Assembly (NCBI GenBank): GCA_034687125.1
Contig: JAQGBZ010000252.1
Span: forward strand, 28,078 to 92,077
Length of the DNA: 64,000 nt
From: Neelides folsomi
Lineage: Eukaryota > Arthropoda > Collembola > Neelipleona > Neelidae
Direction of reading: 5' to 3'
The notes below the pieces were generated by a model. That model was not told the DNA's origin. It searched no databases and saw only the letters and a list, made by a program, of their open reading frames with translations. The position numbers and the translations under genes are program-made. Below are positions 32,734 through 45,005 of this stretch, one piece after another; position 1 is the stretch's first letter, and each line of letters starts with the position of its first letter.

Positions 32734-33112
32734 TGTAAATAAACTTTTTGGTAAGTATTTAAGAACAGTTAACAATAACATTCATTTTTACCATTAAATG
32801 TGAATAAGTGTAATCAGTTCAATATTTGTATAAATTCAACTTAATACCGGATATAAATATGAATTAATGACAATGAAAATACTAATTTTTTAAAAACAGA
32901 AAATGAATTTAATGAATTGATTTCATTCGAGCCATGCAATGCAAGAACCCGAAATAGAGTTTAGTGCAAAAAGTTAGATGTGGGGCTGCCTAAGAAAAGA
33001 ACCAAATGTTGATGGCATCAAGTAACGGTTACAAAAATTTTATGTGTATCTAATATGTTCTTTATTCTTAAACTTCTTTATCTAATTGAACCCCCATCAA
33101 TTTTAAACAAAT

Positions 33113-35611
33113 TCATCGCCTACTGTTAACAATTTTATTAATATTTTCTATTGCTTCTTTCAGGTCAGTTTCATTGTGCCTCATCTTCAACATTTCCTCC
33201 CTGATAAATTCACTTGAAGACCCTTGGACTTGAATCGTCCTCCCATTCATGTCAACAGTTCTTTGAGGTTCGTTCCCACTTCCGTCATCAATTTCAGTTA
33301 AGGTGCAACGAAGAATCAAACCCTCTTCAGTCGAACCCAAAGTTCCTCCTCCTCCACTTTGATTCTGACTCGTCCAGACGCACAGGGGAATTTCTTCCTC
33401 CTGCACCCGAATCACATAATTGTCAATGGACTCATAGACTTGTGGGCATTCGTCTCTCTTGACTGGAACAGGAATTTTACTCTTTCCATTCCAAGGCTTT
33501 CCACTATTGAGGTTTGATTCAGGGCAAAGTGCCGATTTTGAACTTGATCCAGGACACTGATCTATTAGTATATTACGCGGGTCATAGACACCTTCTGGAT
33601 ACTGAGGTGTTGGTGTAAATGTATAAGTTGAAGTTGGGCTAATATAAAATCTTAAATTTGACGGACTGGTATTCGGGAGTGATCTTGGAGAGTTTGCATC
33701 ATCAGGTTGATTGTAAGATCCGTCTGGATATCTTGAAGGAGTGAAGCTAAACGGAACTGCACTTGGGGGATTTGGGGTAATCACTCCTGTAGTGTATTGT
33801 GGTGAAGTTCCAATTGGACTGCCATAATATCCAAAAGGATATCCATAAGATCCAGGAACGGCTGGAGTAGTATTATTGGCTATTGATCTTAATGGACCTC
33901 CATCAGTTTGACAAGTATCCGGAATTAATCTTGGATAATTCTGATCAGTCTGGCTTGATATTGAATTTGGTGAATTTACATCAGTCTGGCACGAACTGGG
34001 AATTAACCTTGTGAGATTTCCTTCAGTTTGACATGTCTGAGGGATCGATCTTGGAGGACTTTCTGTTTGGCAAATATTGGTGGTTGATCTTGGTTGATCA
34101 GTCTGACTCGTATTAACTGAGCTTGGACATCTCTCGGTCTGTCTTGTATCAGTGATGGACCTTGGAGTATTTTCTTCAGTCTGGGCCATGTTGAATGACC
34201 TTAAAGTTTTGCATTCAGTCTGACTCGTATTGGCGAATGATTTTGGGCAATCAGTCTGGCTTGTATCAACTATTGATCTTGGAAAATTCCCAGTCTGACT
34301 GTAACCCGTGATTGGTCTTCGAAAATTCCCATCAGTCTGATTGTAAGTTCCATCCGGATAGATTTCTGGTGAAAAGTCAGTATTCAGTTTCGGAATAGGA
34401 TTCCTTGTATCATTAGGATTGGACATGTCAACAGGATATTGAGATGGAGTGAAGCTCTTGCTTGGACCATAAATTCCACCTGGACTTGGGCTGTCATTCG
34501 GTGACAAAGAAAAAGGAAAAACTTCATTTAATGGGCATTCTCGGGAATTTGGACCTAATCCTAATCTAGAGGGAGTTGTAATAATTCCTCTTGGAGAATT
34601 TCCATCATTCAGGTTGGCTCCAGGAAATGGCGGTGAGGTAACGAAACCTGTTATAGGACTCCCATAAGTTCCATCATTGCCACTGAAACTCGGAGAGCCA
34701 TCTGGAGTAAAGACATCAACCGGGACTGTTTCACAATTGGGATCAAATCGAACTTTTGGACATTGTGGCGGTGTGAAGCTCATGATGGGACTTCCATAAG
34801 TTCCATCATTCGGAGTAAGATTATTAGAACAATTGGCAAGCGGCGTAATTTCTCGTATTTGGGAACATTTTGTAGGCGTCAAACTTGTGCCTGAAGTATT
34901 TCCATCATTAGGACTCAAAGTTCTTGGAGTTCCAACACCTTGACTAGATATAGGAGAAAAACTAGCAAAAGGATTTTGTCCATTTCCATTGTTGAGATTA
35001 AATCTCGAAGGCGTGTTGCATGCAATCGGAGTGCTTTCATAATTAGGCGTAAACGAGTTAGGAAGTTCTTGGATGTCGATTCCAGAATTTCTTCTTGTTG
35101 GATGAAAAGACGGTGCATTGCTCGGAGCAAATTCGACAAATGGGCCGGTCGTTGTTCTTTGTAAGGGAATTTCGCATGGAGTCGTCTGAGTTCCAGATCC
35201 TTCCTCAAGGCTTACTTTGCATTCAGCTGATGTTGAAACTCCTCCAGCTTCCACACAAAGATCACATAAATTATTTCTCTCAATGATGTAGTCAATGAGA
35301 GCGGAGCTGCTAATGAAGCGCCATAAGCTTCCTTGAATAAGAGGAACGTTTTTGTTGGAGTCTTCAGGAGCTGCACGTTCTTCTTCTGAGGTCTCTGTGT
35401 AGTAGTTGACGAGGGCCTTGTACCATGTGGTGGTCTTCTTTTCTCGATCGAATGTCCCTGTTGAATAACTTTTAGTTGGAGCTTTTCGAATTCCAGCACT
35501 CGTTGATGCTTCATTGTTTCGTCCTGGATCATTTGCATCACGTTGTTCAGGAGGATTCGTTTCTCGTTCCATTTCATCTTCATCTTCAGTAGCATCATTA
35601 GCGCTTTCCAT
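33113..35611 (-). CDS. intrinsically disordered protein with a QT-motif ladder
   Basis: A single 832-codon open exon; the ATG sits just after a good acceptor (ATATCAG), and a donor (CAAAAG then GTAGGAG) near 35704 marks at least one upstream exon, possibly non-coding. The N-terminal ~130 residues are acidic then globular-looking (SLWRFISSSALIDYIIERNN). The centre is disordered, rich in S, T, P, N and G, with repeats of the type SPNDGTYGSPI and SFTPSQYP. Residues of about 420-575 hold twelve QT motifs (mostly SQTD, CQTD, CQTE) spaced 12-14 residues apart; one more, GTQTTP, is near residue 140. The C-terminal ~110 residues look folded and end in a helix, EEMLKMRHNETDLKEAIENI. No family recognised. 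The regular QT spacing resembles multivalent dynein light chain LC8 partners; that is inference. Confidence 0.8.
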   Translation of the reverse strand: MESANDATEDEDEMERETNPPEQRDANDPGRNNEASTSAGIRKAPTKSYSTGTFDREKKTTTWYKALVNYYTETSEEERAAPEDSNKNVPLIQGSLWRFISSSALIDYIIERNNLCDLCVEAGGVSTSAECKVSLEEGSGTQTTPCEIPLQRTTTGPFVEFAPSNAPSFHPTRRNSGIDIQELPNSFTPNYESTPIACNTPSRFNLNNGNGQNPFASFSPISSQGVGTPRTLSPNDGNTSGTSLTPTKCSQIREITPLANCSNNLTPNDGTYGSPIMSFTPPQCPKVRFDPNCETVPVDVFTPDGSPSFSGNDGTYGSPITGFVTSPPFPGANLNDGNSPRGIITTPSRLGLGPNSRECPLNEVFPFSLSPNDSPSPGGIYGPSKSFTPSQYPVDMSNPNDTRNPIPKLNTDFSPEIYPDGTYNQTDGNFRRPITGYSQTGNFPRSIVDTSQTDCPKSFANTSQTECKTLRSFNMAQTEENTPRSITDTRQTERCPSSVNTSQTDQPRSTTNICQTESPPRSIPQTCQTEGNLTRLIPSSCQTDVNSPNSISSQTDQNYPRLIPDTCQTDGGPLRSIANNTTPAVPGSYGYPFGYYGSPIGTSPQYTTGVITPNPPSAVPFSFTPSRYPDGSYNQPDDANSPRSLPNTSPSNLRFYISPTSTYTFTPTPQYPEGVYDPRNILIDQCPGSSSKSALCPESNLNSGKPWNGKSKIPVPVKRDECPQVYESIDNYVIRVQEEEIPLCVWTSQNQSGGGGTLGSTEEGLILRCTLTEIDDGSGNEPQRTVDMNGRTIQVQGSSSEFIREEMLKMRHNETDLKEAIENINKIVNSRR

Positions 35612-36379
35612 CTGATATTTTTATAATGGAGAAATATTAAATATTTATTCATCATAAAGATAAATAAAAAATTAAATAAAAACTACATATTTATATTCTC
35701 CTACCTTTTGAATGATTGGTGTTCCTTTTAGTTTGATGTTAGCATAAGAATAGCCTAATTAAACGGTTCAAGCTTATGAGTTAAAAATATGGAGTTTGCT
35801 AACATTTAAATCATAAAACCATAAAGCACACAACTTTACCTAACTTGTGTAAAATGTACAATTAATGCATTATTTTTTTAATTATGGAATGCCATCATAA
35901 TGTTCACTGCGTCAAGTTCAAGTTTCAAGTTTCATTTTTGTTCTTTATCTTTTCCTAAAAATTATTCAAACGCTAAACTGCGTTACTATTTAGCGCGAAT
36001 TTTCAACTTCACTTTCTTATTTCTCCCAATTTTCATATTTCATCTCATTTACTCATTCTCATTTCGTTTCACTTGAAAAAACCAAGAGTTGAGTTGCAAT
36101 TGAATATATAGTTAAAAGTCATAATCTTGATCTTTAAACACGCATTGACCTTATTGTAGAATTCAAGATTAACAAAGTCTTTTTATATCTAATCACATTG
36201 CAATTTAATTATTAGTGTGAATATGACAAGCCCGTGAATCTAACCATCTTGTCCGAATGCTGTCAAAACAAAAACAATGTAAAGTTTGTTTTACTTTTTT
36301 AAAATAATAATACACTATTAAGTTATTCAAGATCAATGCTAAAAATTCATTAATTTAAATTTAGAGGAACTAATAAGAC
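35612..36379. other. head-to-head promoter region, QT-ladder gene and DCTN1
   Basis: About 770 bp separates the two divergent start codons. It includes a short minus-strand 5' exon ending at about 35705. That exon could be coding: downstream of an in-frame stop it reads GYSYANIKLKGTPIIQK into the main ORF, but no ATG was seen there. The rest is promoter-like spacer. Confidence 0.45.
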
Positions 36380-39300
36380 ATGGCCGAAGGACCATCGTTG
36401 ACCGTCGGTCGACGGGTGGAAGTGACTGGGAAAGGAACAATTGGAACAGTGGCCTATATTGGTTCAACAGATTTTTCAGCAGGAAAATGGATCGGAGTTG
36501 TCCTCGACGAACCAAAAGGCAAAAATAATGGGGTCGTTCAAGGAAAGAAATATTTTGAGTGTCCCGAGAGCCATGGAATCTTCGTTCGACAGTCCCAGTT
36601 AACGCTGGTTGATGAACAACCAAAGAAATCTCCAGCTCATAAGTAAACATCAAATGTTATTTATTCAATTACATCTATCTAACCTCTTATTATAGTATTG
36701 GAGATCAAGTTATTTTTTGTTTAGACCTACTGAGACTCCACCATCAGCTGGCAGTGCGGATTCTAAGCTGAAAAGCAGGTTAATAGCAATTCCAAAATTA
36801 TAAATTACCACTTATAAAAATTAGATATTTATGTAGATTATTTGTATTTTGAAATGACTTTACCAACTTAAACAATATAAAAATGACTTAATCGTACATG
36901 TGTTTAAATTGTAACTAAAAAATAATTGATATCATCTTTTGTACATTTGTAATTAATTAAATAAAACATAATAAACTATGTAAAAGTATTTAGAAATATC
37001 TTTTGTAGAATTTGTCTAACGATTGGTTTAACTGAACGTAAGATTCCTAAGTTGTCGATTTATCCTATTTGTTGTAATTTTGTTTTTCTCTCTTTCGCAT
37101 GAATTTCTCTCTCACTCTCTCTAAAATGTTCAAAATAAAGATTACGTGTGTCTTCTACCCCAATTTCTAAAAGCAAACCCATGAGCCAAGCTCAAAGGAG
37201 AAATCAGCTAACACGGTAAAAACACTGTAACATGTTATTGAAATTTTCAATGTTTACTCGGTTTGCAACTAACAATAAGGTTTTTATTATTTTGGCTCAA
37301 ATAAGGTTTTTAAATTTTTATTTATGTTTTATGTAAATGTTTGTCCACTTACACCATTTAAAATCAAATAACAACGCCAGGAAAGATTTTGATTTTTAGA
37401 AATATCTTGTCTACTTCTTAACGCTTGGCTTAAAATGAGGAATTGCTAAATATTTAGTAACTTACCTAATAATAGCTAACATTCATTACTTCAAATTTTG
37501 TTTTTAGCTTTTCTATATTTAACAATTTTACATGCTTTGTTTTTGTAAAAGTTGAATACTGTATATTTAAATAGGGAAATTTTCTATTTGATTTTGTACT
37601 CTTAAGGCTGCCTGTGGCCGGAGGACGCGGAGAGTCAAAAGAAGCAAACAAATCATTAACATCGACTCCTTCAGGGTCAAAGAGCAATTTGGCTAATCTC
37701 CCATCTAAATTGAATAGCGGAGGAAATAAAAGATCTTCATTTGTCGAGGTTTGTAATGCTTAAGCCTTTACATTATAACAACCGATCTTAACTGGGTTTT
37801 ACTTCTCATCTAATTAATTTCAATTTACCTATTTAATTTGAATGATTTTATATAGACGGGTTTTAGTAATGACACGATAGTACCTGTATATACTCCAGGA
37901 ACTCCTGCAAGTGCATTAGTAACTCCAGTTTCCACTCCATTTCCTTCAGGGAGCGAAGAGAGATTTGGAACAACTAATATTTACGATTCCTTAAGAAATG
38001 AAAATAAGGATCTCAGTGAAAAACTTGAAACTCTCAAAAGTAATGTCATTATATTCTACTTTGTACTTTTACAATAATGCACAGTACCTTTCATTTCATA
38101 TTACTTGTCATGTTAAATATGTTTTTATTTTGCTAAATAGTCAAGCGAGCAGAAGATAAAGAAAAATTGAAAGAATTGACCTCGATGAGGCTTCAATTAG
38201 AAACACTTGCTGAATTTAAAACTAAAGTTCTCGAAAGTCAAGCAGCTCTTCAGAGAGATCTTAAAAAGGTCATATAATAATATTTTTTATTTATCTACTA
38301 TTCAATATAATCGAATAATTATTTAGTCTGGTTATTTGGTCCAAGTTTATAATGTTTTTAAAAAATAAATAGGCCAAAAATGAAGCTAGGGAAGCAATTG
38401 AAGCAAAAGATCGTCATGCAGAAGAAATGGCCGAGTTTTCTGAAACAATTGAAATGGCAACTCTCGACAAAGAAATGGCCGAAGAAAAAGTAACCAATCA
38501 ATTAATATAAAATATTGGTCATTATATTGTTATCTTTCAAGTTTAATTTTATTTTAAATCTGATGCCTTGATTGAATTAATTTGTCTTTATAATTTTATA
38601 GGCTGAAAACGTGCAATTAGAACTCGATCAAGCAAATGAAAAGGTTTCTCAATTGGAAACTGAACTTCTCACTTATAAAGAGCAGTTAACGGCTCCACCA
38701 AATCTTATTACAAATGAAGGAACAACTTTACAAGTCAAACAGCTCCAAGCAGAAAATACAAGACTTCGTGAAGCAATTGTCAAGTATGTCTCATTTCTCT
38801 AAATGTTTTAATTGCGATACTATAATCTTAACCGATTATAATCTTTTTCAATTATGATATATGTAATCTAAACTTATTATTTTAGATTACGAGACGCTTC
38901 TGCATCCGAGAAACATCAGCATCAAAAGACCCAAAAGGAAGCTGAAACATTAAAAGCAGAAGTCGCTGAGCTCTCACGAACCAAAGAGAGACTTCAAACT
39001 CAAACTGAAGAACTTGAAATCCAAATTGTTGAATTACAAGAACTGGTAATACTTTAAAGTTTATTTTTAAAATAATCTGACTATTGTTACGCTAATAACA
39101 TTTTAAATTGAAATAAAAGAATGATGCTGCATTGGGAGCTGAAGAAATGGTTGAGAATTTAACAGAGAAAAATCTAAATTTGGAAGAAAAAGTGGGCCAA
39201 CTACAAGAATCTGTTAAAGACCTCGAGGAATTACAAGAAGTCAATGATCAATTACAAGAATCCAGCCGAGAATTAGAAATGGAACTCAGGGACGATTTAC

Positions 39301-42300
39301 AGAAAGCTACATTTGCAATTCAAAATGTAAAAATATTTATATTTACAAAAAAAATTCTTTCAACTTTTAAAATTGCTAGATGTTTTAAATGTTTTTATTA
39401 AAAAGGTTTCAAGAGAGAAAGAAGCTTTACATGAAACTGTAGCTGATAGAGAAGGAACTATAATTCGTTTTCGAGATCTCGTTCAGAAACTTCGTGAAGA
39501 AAATTTGCTTATGAGGAAAAATTTGGAAGAGGAATCTTCAAAAAGTATTCCTGGAATTGCTGAACTTGATGACTTTAAGGTATATTTTAATTTTAATGAT
39601 TAATCAAATTACAATTATCAAAATGTATTCAGTTAATTTATTGATAATTGAATTGTGTTATAGAAAATGTTTGCTGAAACAAAAGCACAAACAACAGCAA
39701 TTGATTTGGAATTGAGAAGACTTGAAGCGAAAGAAGCAATTTCTCATGTATCTTATTTAAGTGCCTTTATGCCAGAAGGGTTTATGAAGCGAGGAGGTAA
39801 TACAAAACTTTAAAAATTAATTAATTTGTATTTTATTAAGAAATTAAAAGTTTAAATTGGATAACTTTACATGTTAATTATTTATAGGTGATAACGATGC
39901 CTTATTAGTGCTCTTACTCGTTCCTCGGCTCATTTGCAAATCTGAACTTTTATTGAGTCAAGTGCGAGAGAAATTAATTCCTGCTGGTTTAGCCGACGGA
40001 GTTCCGTCTGGAGAATGTGTTGCGAGTTCACCAGATGTTGAAAGATATGCTTTTTGTTCTCAACTTTCCTTTCTGCTTTATACACTTGTCGGAGAACTTC
40101 ATCGATGGAACAATGCCCTTCAAACTTGTAACCCCGATGATTTCCTTAAAGTCGGAGTTCTTCATTCAGATTTAACAATTCAAGAAAAGGGTCTTGATTT
40201 TTACTTGGAACTTTTGAGGAAGAGTCAGGTATATTTACTTATACATAAAATTGTAATTGACTAATTGTGTAATTAACTAATCAAGAATGAGATATATTTT
40301 TTAATATGTTATATTTATAATATTACAGTTGGATGAGAATATCCCACTTAAGGGACTCGAGAAATGCATTACAGTATTCCAAAATCTCTACTCAACTTAT
40401 TTAAGTGAAGAGCAAGTTGAAGCTGGAAGCCTTGTTTCTGACCTTTGCCTCGCTACGGTTGCCGCTTCCGACTGCATTGTCGTCGACGTGAATCGACTTA
40501 TAAACATATTAAAGGTAATACAATGGTTTAAGTTTAAATGATTCTATAAAATGGTATACAAAACGATCTTGTATTTAATAAATCCTAAATAAAAACGTTA
40601 CCAGAGCGAGAAGGAAAGCAGTTTAGCCACACTTCTTCAAGATGTGAAAACAATTGGAGAATCATTGAGGCAACTTTCAAAGAGAACTAGAAGGTATTTA
40701 CCAGAACTACCGAGACAACCACCAGTATCCAACAAGCTTCAGTCGCAACTCCTAAATGACTCTGTTACACTTACGAAAATTGTAAAGATTTTACAAGAAG
40801 CATGCAAGCAAGCTGTGAATCACGCTGGAATGCTTTCAGGTAAAGAATAAACAAATAAATATTGATTTTATTTATAAAATCAATAATTAAAGACATTCAA
40901 TATTAATTTTCAATAATTTTATCTGAATTCTTTTAAAAGGAAACGAAGCTGTTCCAAGTTATAAAATGGAAGAATTTCTTCAAGCTGCAATGGAAAAATG
41001 TGAGAGTCGTGTCGAAGGCGGCGGTGGATTTAAAGAAGTGGTTAAGGAATGGCTCACAACTTCATTAATGACAATGACCGATCTTGCACAAGTGGTCAAT
41101 GAAGCCTCCGTTATACCAAAAGAAAAGGTTTGCCTATTTGAGATATATGGTAGATACATAAAATATGTTATTTAGAAATTGATTCCACTTATAAATAATA
41201 GTTTTTTATTGTTTGATGTCATTATTTAAAAATTTTCAGCCTCCAACCCCATTGTCTTTACGTGCTCAAGCCGTTAAAGCAGAATTAGATCAAACAAGAT
41301 ATCTTAAGGTTCAATTAGAAGATAGAGATGCTGCCATTAATGTAAGAAAAAAATATTCTTAAAATATTTTACATTTAAAAAAGTTTAATGCTTAAATCCT
41401 TTGATCCTATTTAATTTCTCTAATGTTTCCATTGAAGGAACTTCGAAAAGCCATCAGAATGAAACAAGATGAATTAAGTGAAGCCTCTATTCGAAAAGAA
41501 CTTGCAGAGAAAAAATTGTCAAATCTATCACAAGATAATAAATTGACCATTGAAAAATTAACCGTAAGTTAAATACATGCCAAATAACCAAATTATCATA
41601 TTGCAAATTAACAATAAGTAAATACGGGTTTTAATTCATGTTATATGATCAACAATATTGTAGAGAAAGTTGGAAGACACACTTCAAACGCTTCAAAGAA
41701 AAGAAAAGGAATTTCAAGCGATGTACCTTCAATTTCAACAAGACATCGAAGCTTTGGAAAGTGAAAAGGAAGAATTGAAGGAAATTCGTGTTTCTACTTC
41801 CAAACAAATTTTCTTGGAGAAAATTGCACGTTCTGGAGGTAAGAAAGACATTATGAAAATATAATTTATAAATATATAATTTAAAGCACCCTTGCACGTA
41901 GCGTTCACGATCAGTTAATTAATTCAATGACTTATTTAGCATCAACTCCGATTCAATCACCAAGTCGGACTTCATTACCTACTTCTCACTTGAGTTCGTC
42001 GGGTGGTACATTTACAAATGAAGGCCTTGTTGAGTACACCAGATATCTTCAAAAGGAAAATTGGAGACTTAAATCAGACGAAGTTGTAGGAACATTTAAA
42101 AAACTTGCTCCTATTGATGTAAGATTAAAATTATTCATGTCTTTTTTGATGAATTGAACATCTATGAGAATGGTCATTTACACTTTAATAATTATTATAT
42201 TTACTCTACTTAATTTACTATATATATTTTTTTTCAGTTACCTAAAAAGACCGACAGTAAAGTGAAAGAAATGGAGAAAGAGCTTTTTGACCTGAAGCTG

Positions 42301-42831
42301 GTAACTTTTTACATATAATGAAAAGTTTGCCGGATAATTATATTTTATATAAGAAGAAACGTAATTTGTATTTTTTTAATTTTCAAGGAAAATGTTAAGC
42401 TTATTGGAGAAAAGCTCAAGATAAATTCAGATGGAAAATTATCGTCAGCTAGGAAAGAGTATTATTTAGGGATCAATGAGATTGAGACTGGGAAACTAAA
42501 TCAGAGAATTGCTCAGTTGAAACACCAGATTAATATGAAGTTAGCAGACCAAAATTCGATATCAGTAGTGAAAGGAGATTTTGCAGCGTTCTCAAAAACG
42601 AGCGGAAAAGAGGTTTTTATACGCTAAGACAAAGCATTTTAGTAATGACGTATTTAAAAACGAGATTTGATGATTTGGGTTATTTAATTACAGAGTGGAG
42701 AAATAATAAAAATTGGATCTCTCAAGTTCCCTGGTTGGGAAACTACGAAAGGAGAACCCGGAAAGTTAATTTTGAACGAGGGAGAATTTCGCGATCTTCA
42801 TCGAAATATATTGAACCTTGTCGTCAATTAA
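36380..42831 (+). CDS. DCTN1: dynactin subunit 1, p150Glued
   Basis: Largest dynactin subunit; binds microtubules and dynein. Twenty-two in-phase exons: 36380-36642, 36725-36778, 37607-37748, 37856-38039, 38141-38268, 38373-38489, 38602-38783, 38886-39045, 39120-39326, 39406-39579, 39664-39796, 39888-40228, 40329-40514, 40605-40839, 40940-41127, 41240-41341, 41438-41563, 41664-41838, 41940-42118, 42238-42300, 42388-42612 and 42694-42831. Product about 1,233 residues (human 1,278). The CAP-Gly domain is entirely in exon 1, with [17 protein letters not shown] and [10 protein letters not shown] Ser/Thr/Pro linker follows, then the long CC1 coiled coil ([32 protein letters not shown]), the globular intercoiled region ([28 protein letters not shown]) and CC2. 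The C-terminal module ends [10 protein letters not shown]. It is divergent from the QT-ladder gene. Confidence 0.96.
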
Positions 42832-43333
42832 TGGAATTCCCTGTGCTTTTAAGGTATCATGCCTAATATGTAAATTGGTTTTAGTTTTTATCATAATTTG
42901 TATTTACATTAGGTAGATGTATAGAATATTACCATATTTATGAGATACTGGGGGTTGGCAATTGGGTTAAAATATAGTGAAATAATCTTTTGTCCATGCA
43001 TATAATTATAATGAAATTCATTTTATTTACTTTAAGGTATTTATTCAATTATTAAACTAACAATACATTGCGATTAAACAATTTTTACGTTCACCCTTTT
43101 TCGGATTTATATTTCAATGACATGAGCAAATGTTTAACTTATCAAACTTACGATTAATAAATATTACTTGTAATTGATGATTCATTATAGCTTAATAAGT
43201 GAAAATCTTTATGAGTTTTTGATTTATTCAAAATATTAGAATAAAATATTCAGATAACAAGAGTATTTACATATAATGTATGGCATGTAAAAGTATATTA
43301 ACGCGACTTTATATACACAATAGACATTCGAAA
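42832..43333. other. intergenic between convergent genes
   Basis: AT-rich 3' flanks of DCTN1 (+) and the DUF547 gene (-). Nothing else recognised. Confidence 0.5.
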
Positions 43334-45005
43334 TTAATCGATGCTCCAGTCATAATCAGCAAATTCGATTAATATATTTTCGTCTAATATTTCATCCAAT
43401 TTCACTTTCTCTTCTTCGGGCAAATATTCTTTAAGAACTCTATTAAATATCAATTATAAATTACTTTTTGTTGGGCAAAACTCATTTATCTCAATATGTA
43501 TGGTAGAGTTCTAGAGTTCATATAAGAATATTATAAATACATCACATTCTTTTATTTTAATTAGACTATATTTCATCATAAATAAGATTAAAGCATATTT
43601 AAAAAAATAAGTTACTTTAATATAGCGTCGTTGTCAAGTCCGAAATCTCCTCCATACCACATGAATATTTTGCTCAAAGTAACTTTCCTCGACAAAATGT
43701 CAATTTGCGTGTTGTTCTTGCAGAAATTCTTAGCTGCTAAATTCAATCCTTGATCGATGTTTTCAGTTGTAAAAAGGCGAATTGGTGGGCAAGACTGTAG
43801 AGTTAATAATTTTTAAAAGAAAGTAACTTTCAATGTCAGTATAATTTAATTTAGCGGCAAATGAAACAACAATATATACTTTAGCTCCACAATTTAATGC
43901 AAAGTGAATCCTATGATCCAAATCGGTTAGTACAAAATCTCTTCTCGGGTCTCCTTCTTTGAAAAAGTATTCTTTGTAAGTTGGATGAAGTTGATTTCCT
44001 AGAAATCATTAAGTTGCCAATTAAAATCGCATTTAGCATTTAATCAATGTTTCCAAAATTCTAACGAGAAAGTGACTGGTAAGGACATATTTTATAATAT
44101 GCCATTATTGTAATAACTAATACTTCGTAAATGGAATCATACCACGTAAAACTCCATGCTCCATATCATCGAGTGAGAATATGAAATTTTGAATCTTATA
44201 GGCGTTCTTTTGCCAGAACTTGTCAAGCTCCAAAACCGTTTTTTCCAATTTTACAAATGATCCCAGCGCATGCATAGTCAATGCATTATACAAATCTAAA
44301 AAATATTTATTTAATTCAAAATTAAAACCACTCATTTCATTTCATTTGGTTAACCTTTTAAACCTATGTATAATATGGCAACTTACTAATGAAAAAGACT
44401 TTAAGCTCCATTTCATTCAAATCTTTTAAGTTTGTAAAATGGAGTTGTCGTGCTTCTATTTCAAACTCTTCAAATTCCTTTGTTCCTCTCATGCCTTCAT
44501 AATCCACGCTCGCTCCATCATCCGAAAGGAATTTCCCTTTAAGTCTAAAAATAACATATACATCAATTAGCAATTACAGATAGTGACACTGCATACTTAA
44601 ATATTTATATTTTTGAAGTAAATGGTCCATGATCTTCTTTCATATAAAAATTGTTAATATTTATAGAGTATAAAATGATCTTACTTGAGAATCTTGTGGT
44701 GCAAACTCTTAGACAATTGGATGGGATCAATTTTTTCATCAACATCTTCAGTTTGAGCTTGGTTAAGAACGCGAACAAGTGAGGGGTCCAACATGTTGGA
44801 AGTGAAAGGCAAGAATGACTTCAATTGAGATTGAATTGAAGTAAAGTATGCAGACTCAGACATCCTATACCCATTGCGTAATTCACCATTTCCTGTAATA
44901 AGCACATTGTGGTTTGTCTAAGGTCCCCTTCTCTTTTTCGAACGATTTCTTAACTGACGTCTTCCTCTCGATGCTTTAAGGGAAAGTGCAATGCCAATGT
45001 AAGTT
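43334..45005 (-). CDS. DUF547-domain protein (5' end uncertain)
   Basis: Six clear exons on the minus strand: 44685-44892, 44387-44544, 44143-44295, 43880-43998, 43616-43794 and 43334-43439, in phase, about 307 residues. DUF547 hallmarks are in order: NLYNALTMHALG, FSLDDMEHGVLRGNQL, DPRRDF, HFALNCGAKSCPPIR (the join falls at GAK/SCPP) and LSKIFMWYGGDFG. The acidic tail ends EFADYDWSID. The function of DUF547 is not known to me; in some proteins it follows other domains, such as a glutaredoxin-like or DEP domain. The true start was not found. A tentative upstream exon is 44959-45005 (TYIGIALSLKASRGR), in phase with the next one but without an ATG, so the gene probably begins further up. The conserved cysteines in NCGAKSC are present. 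Confidence 0.8.
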
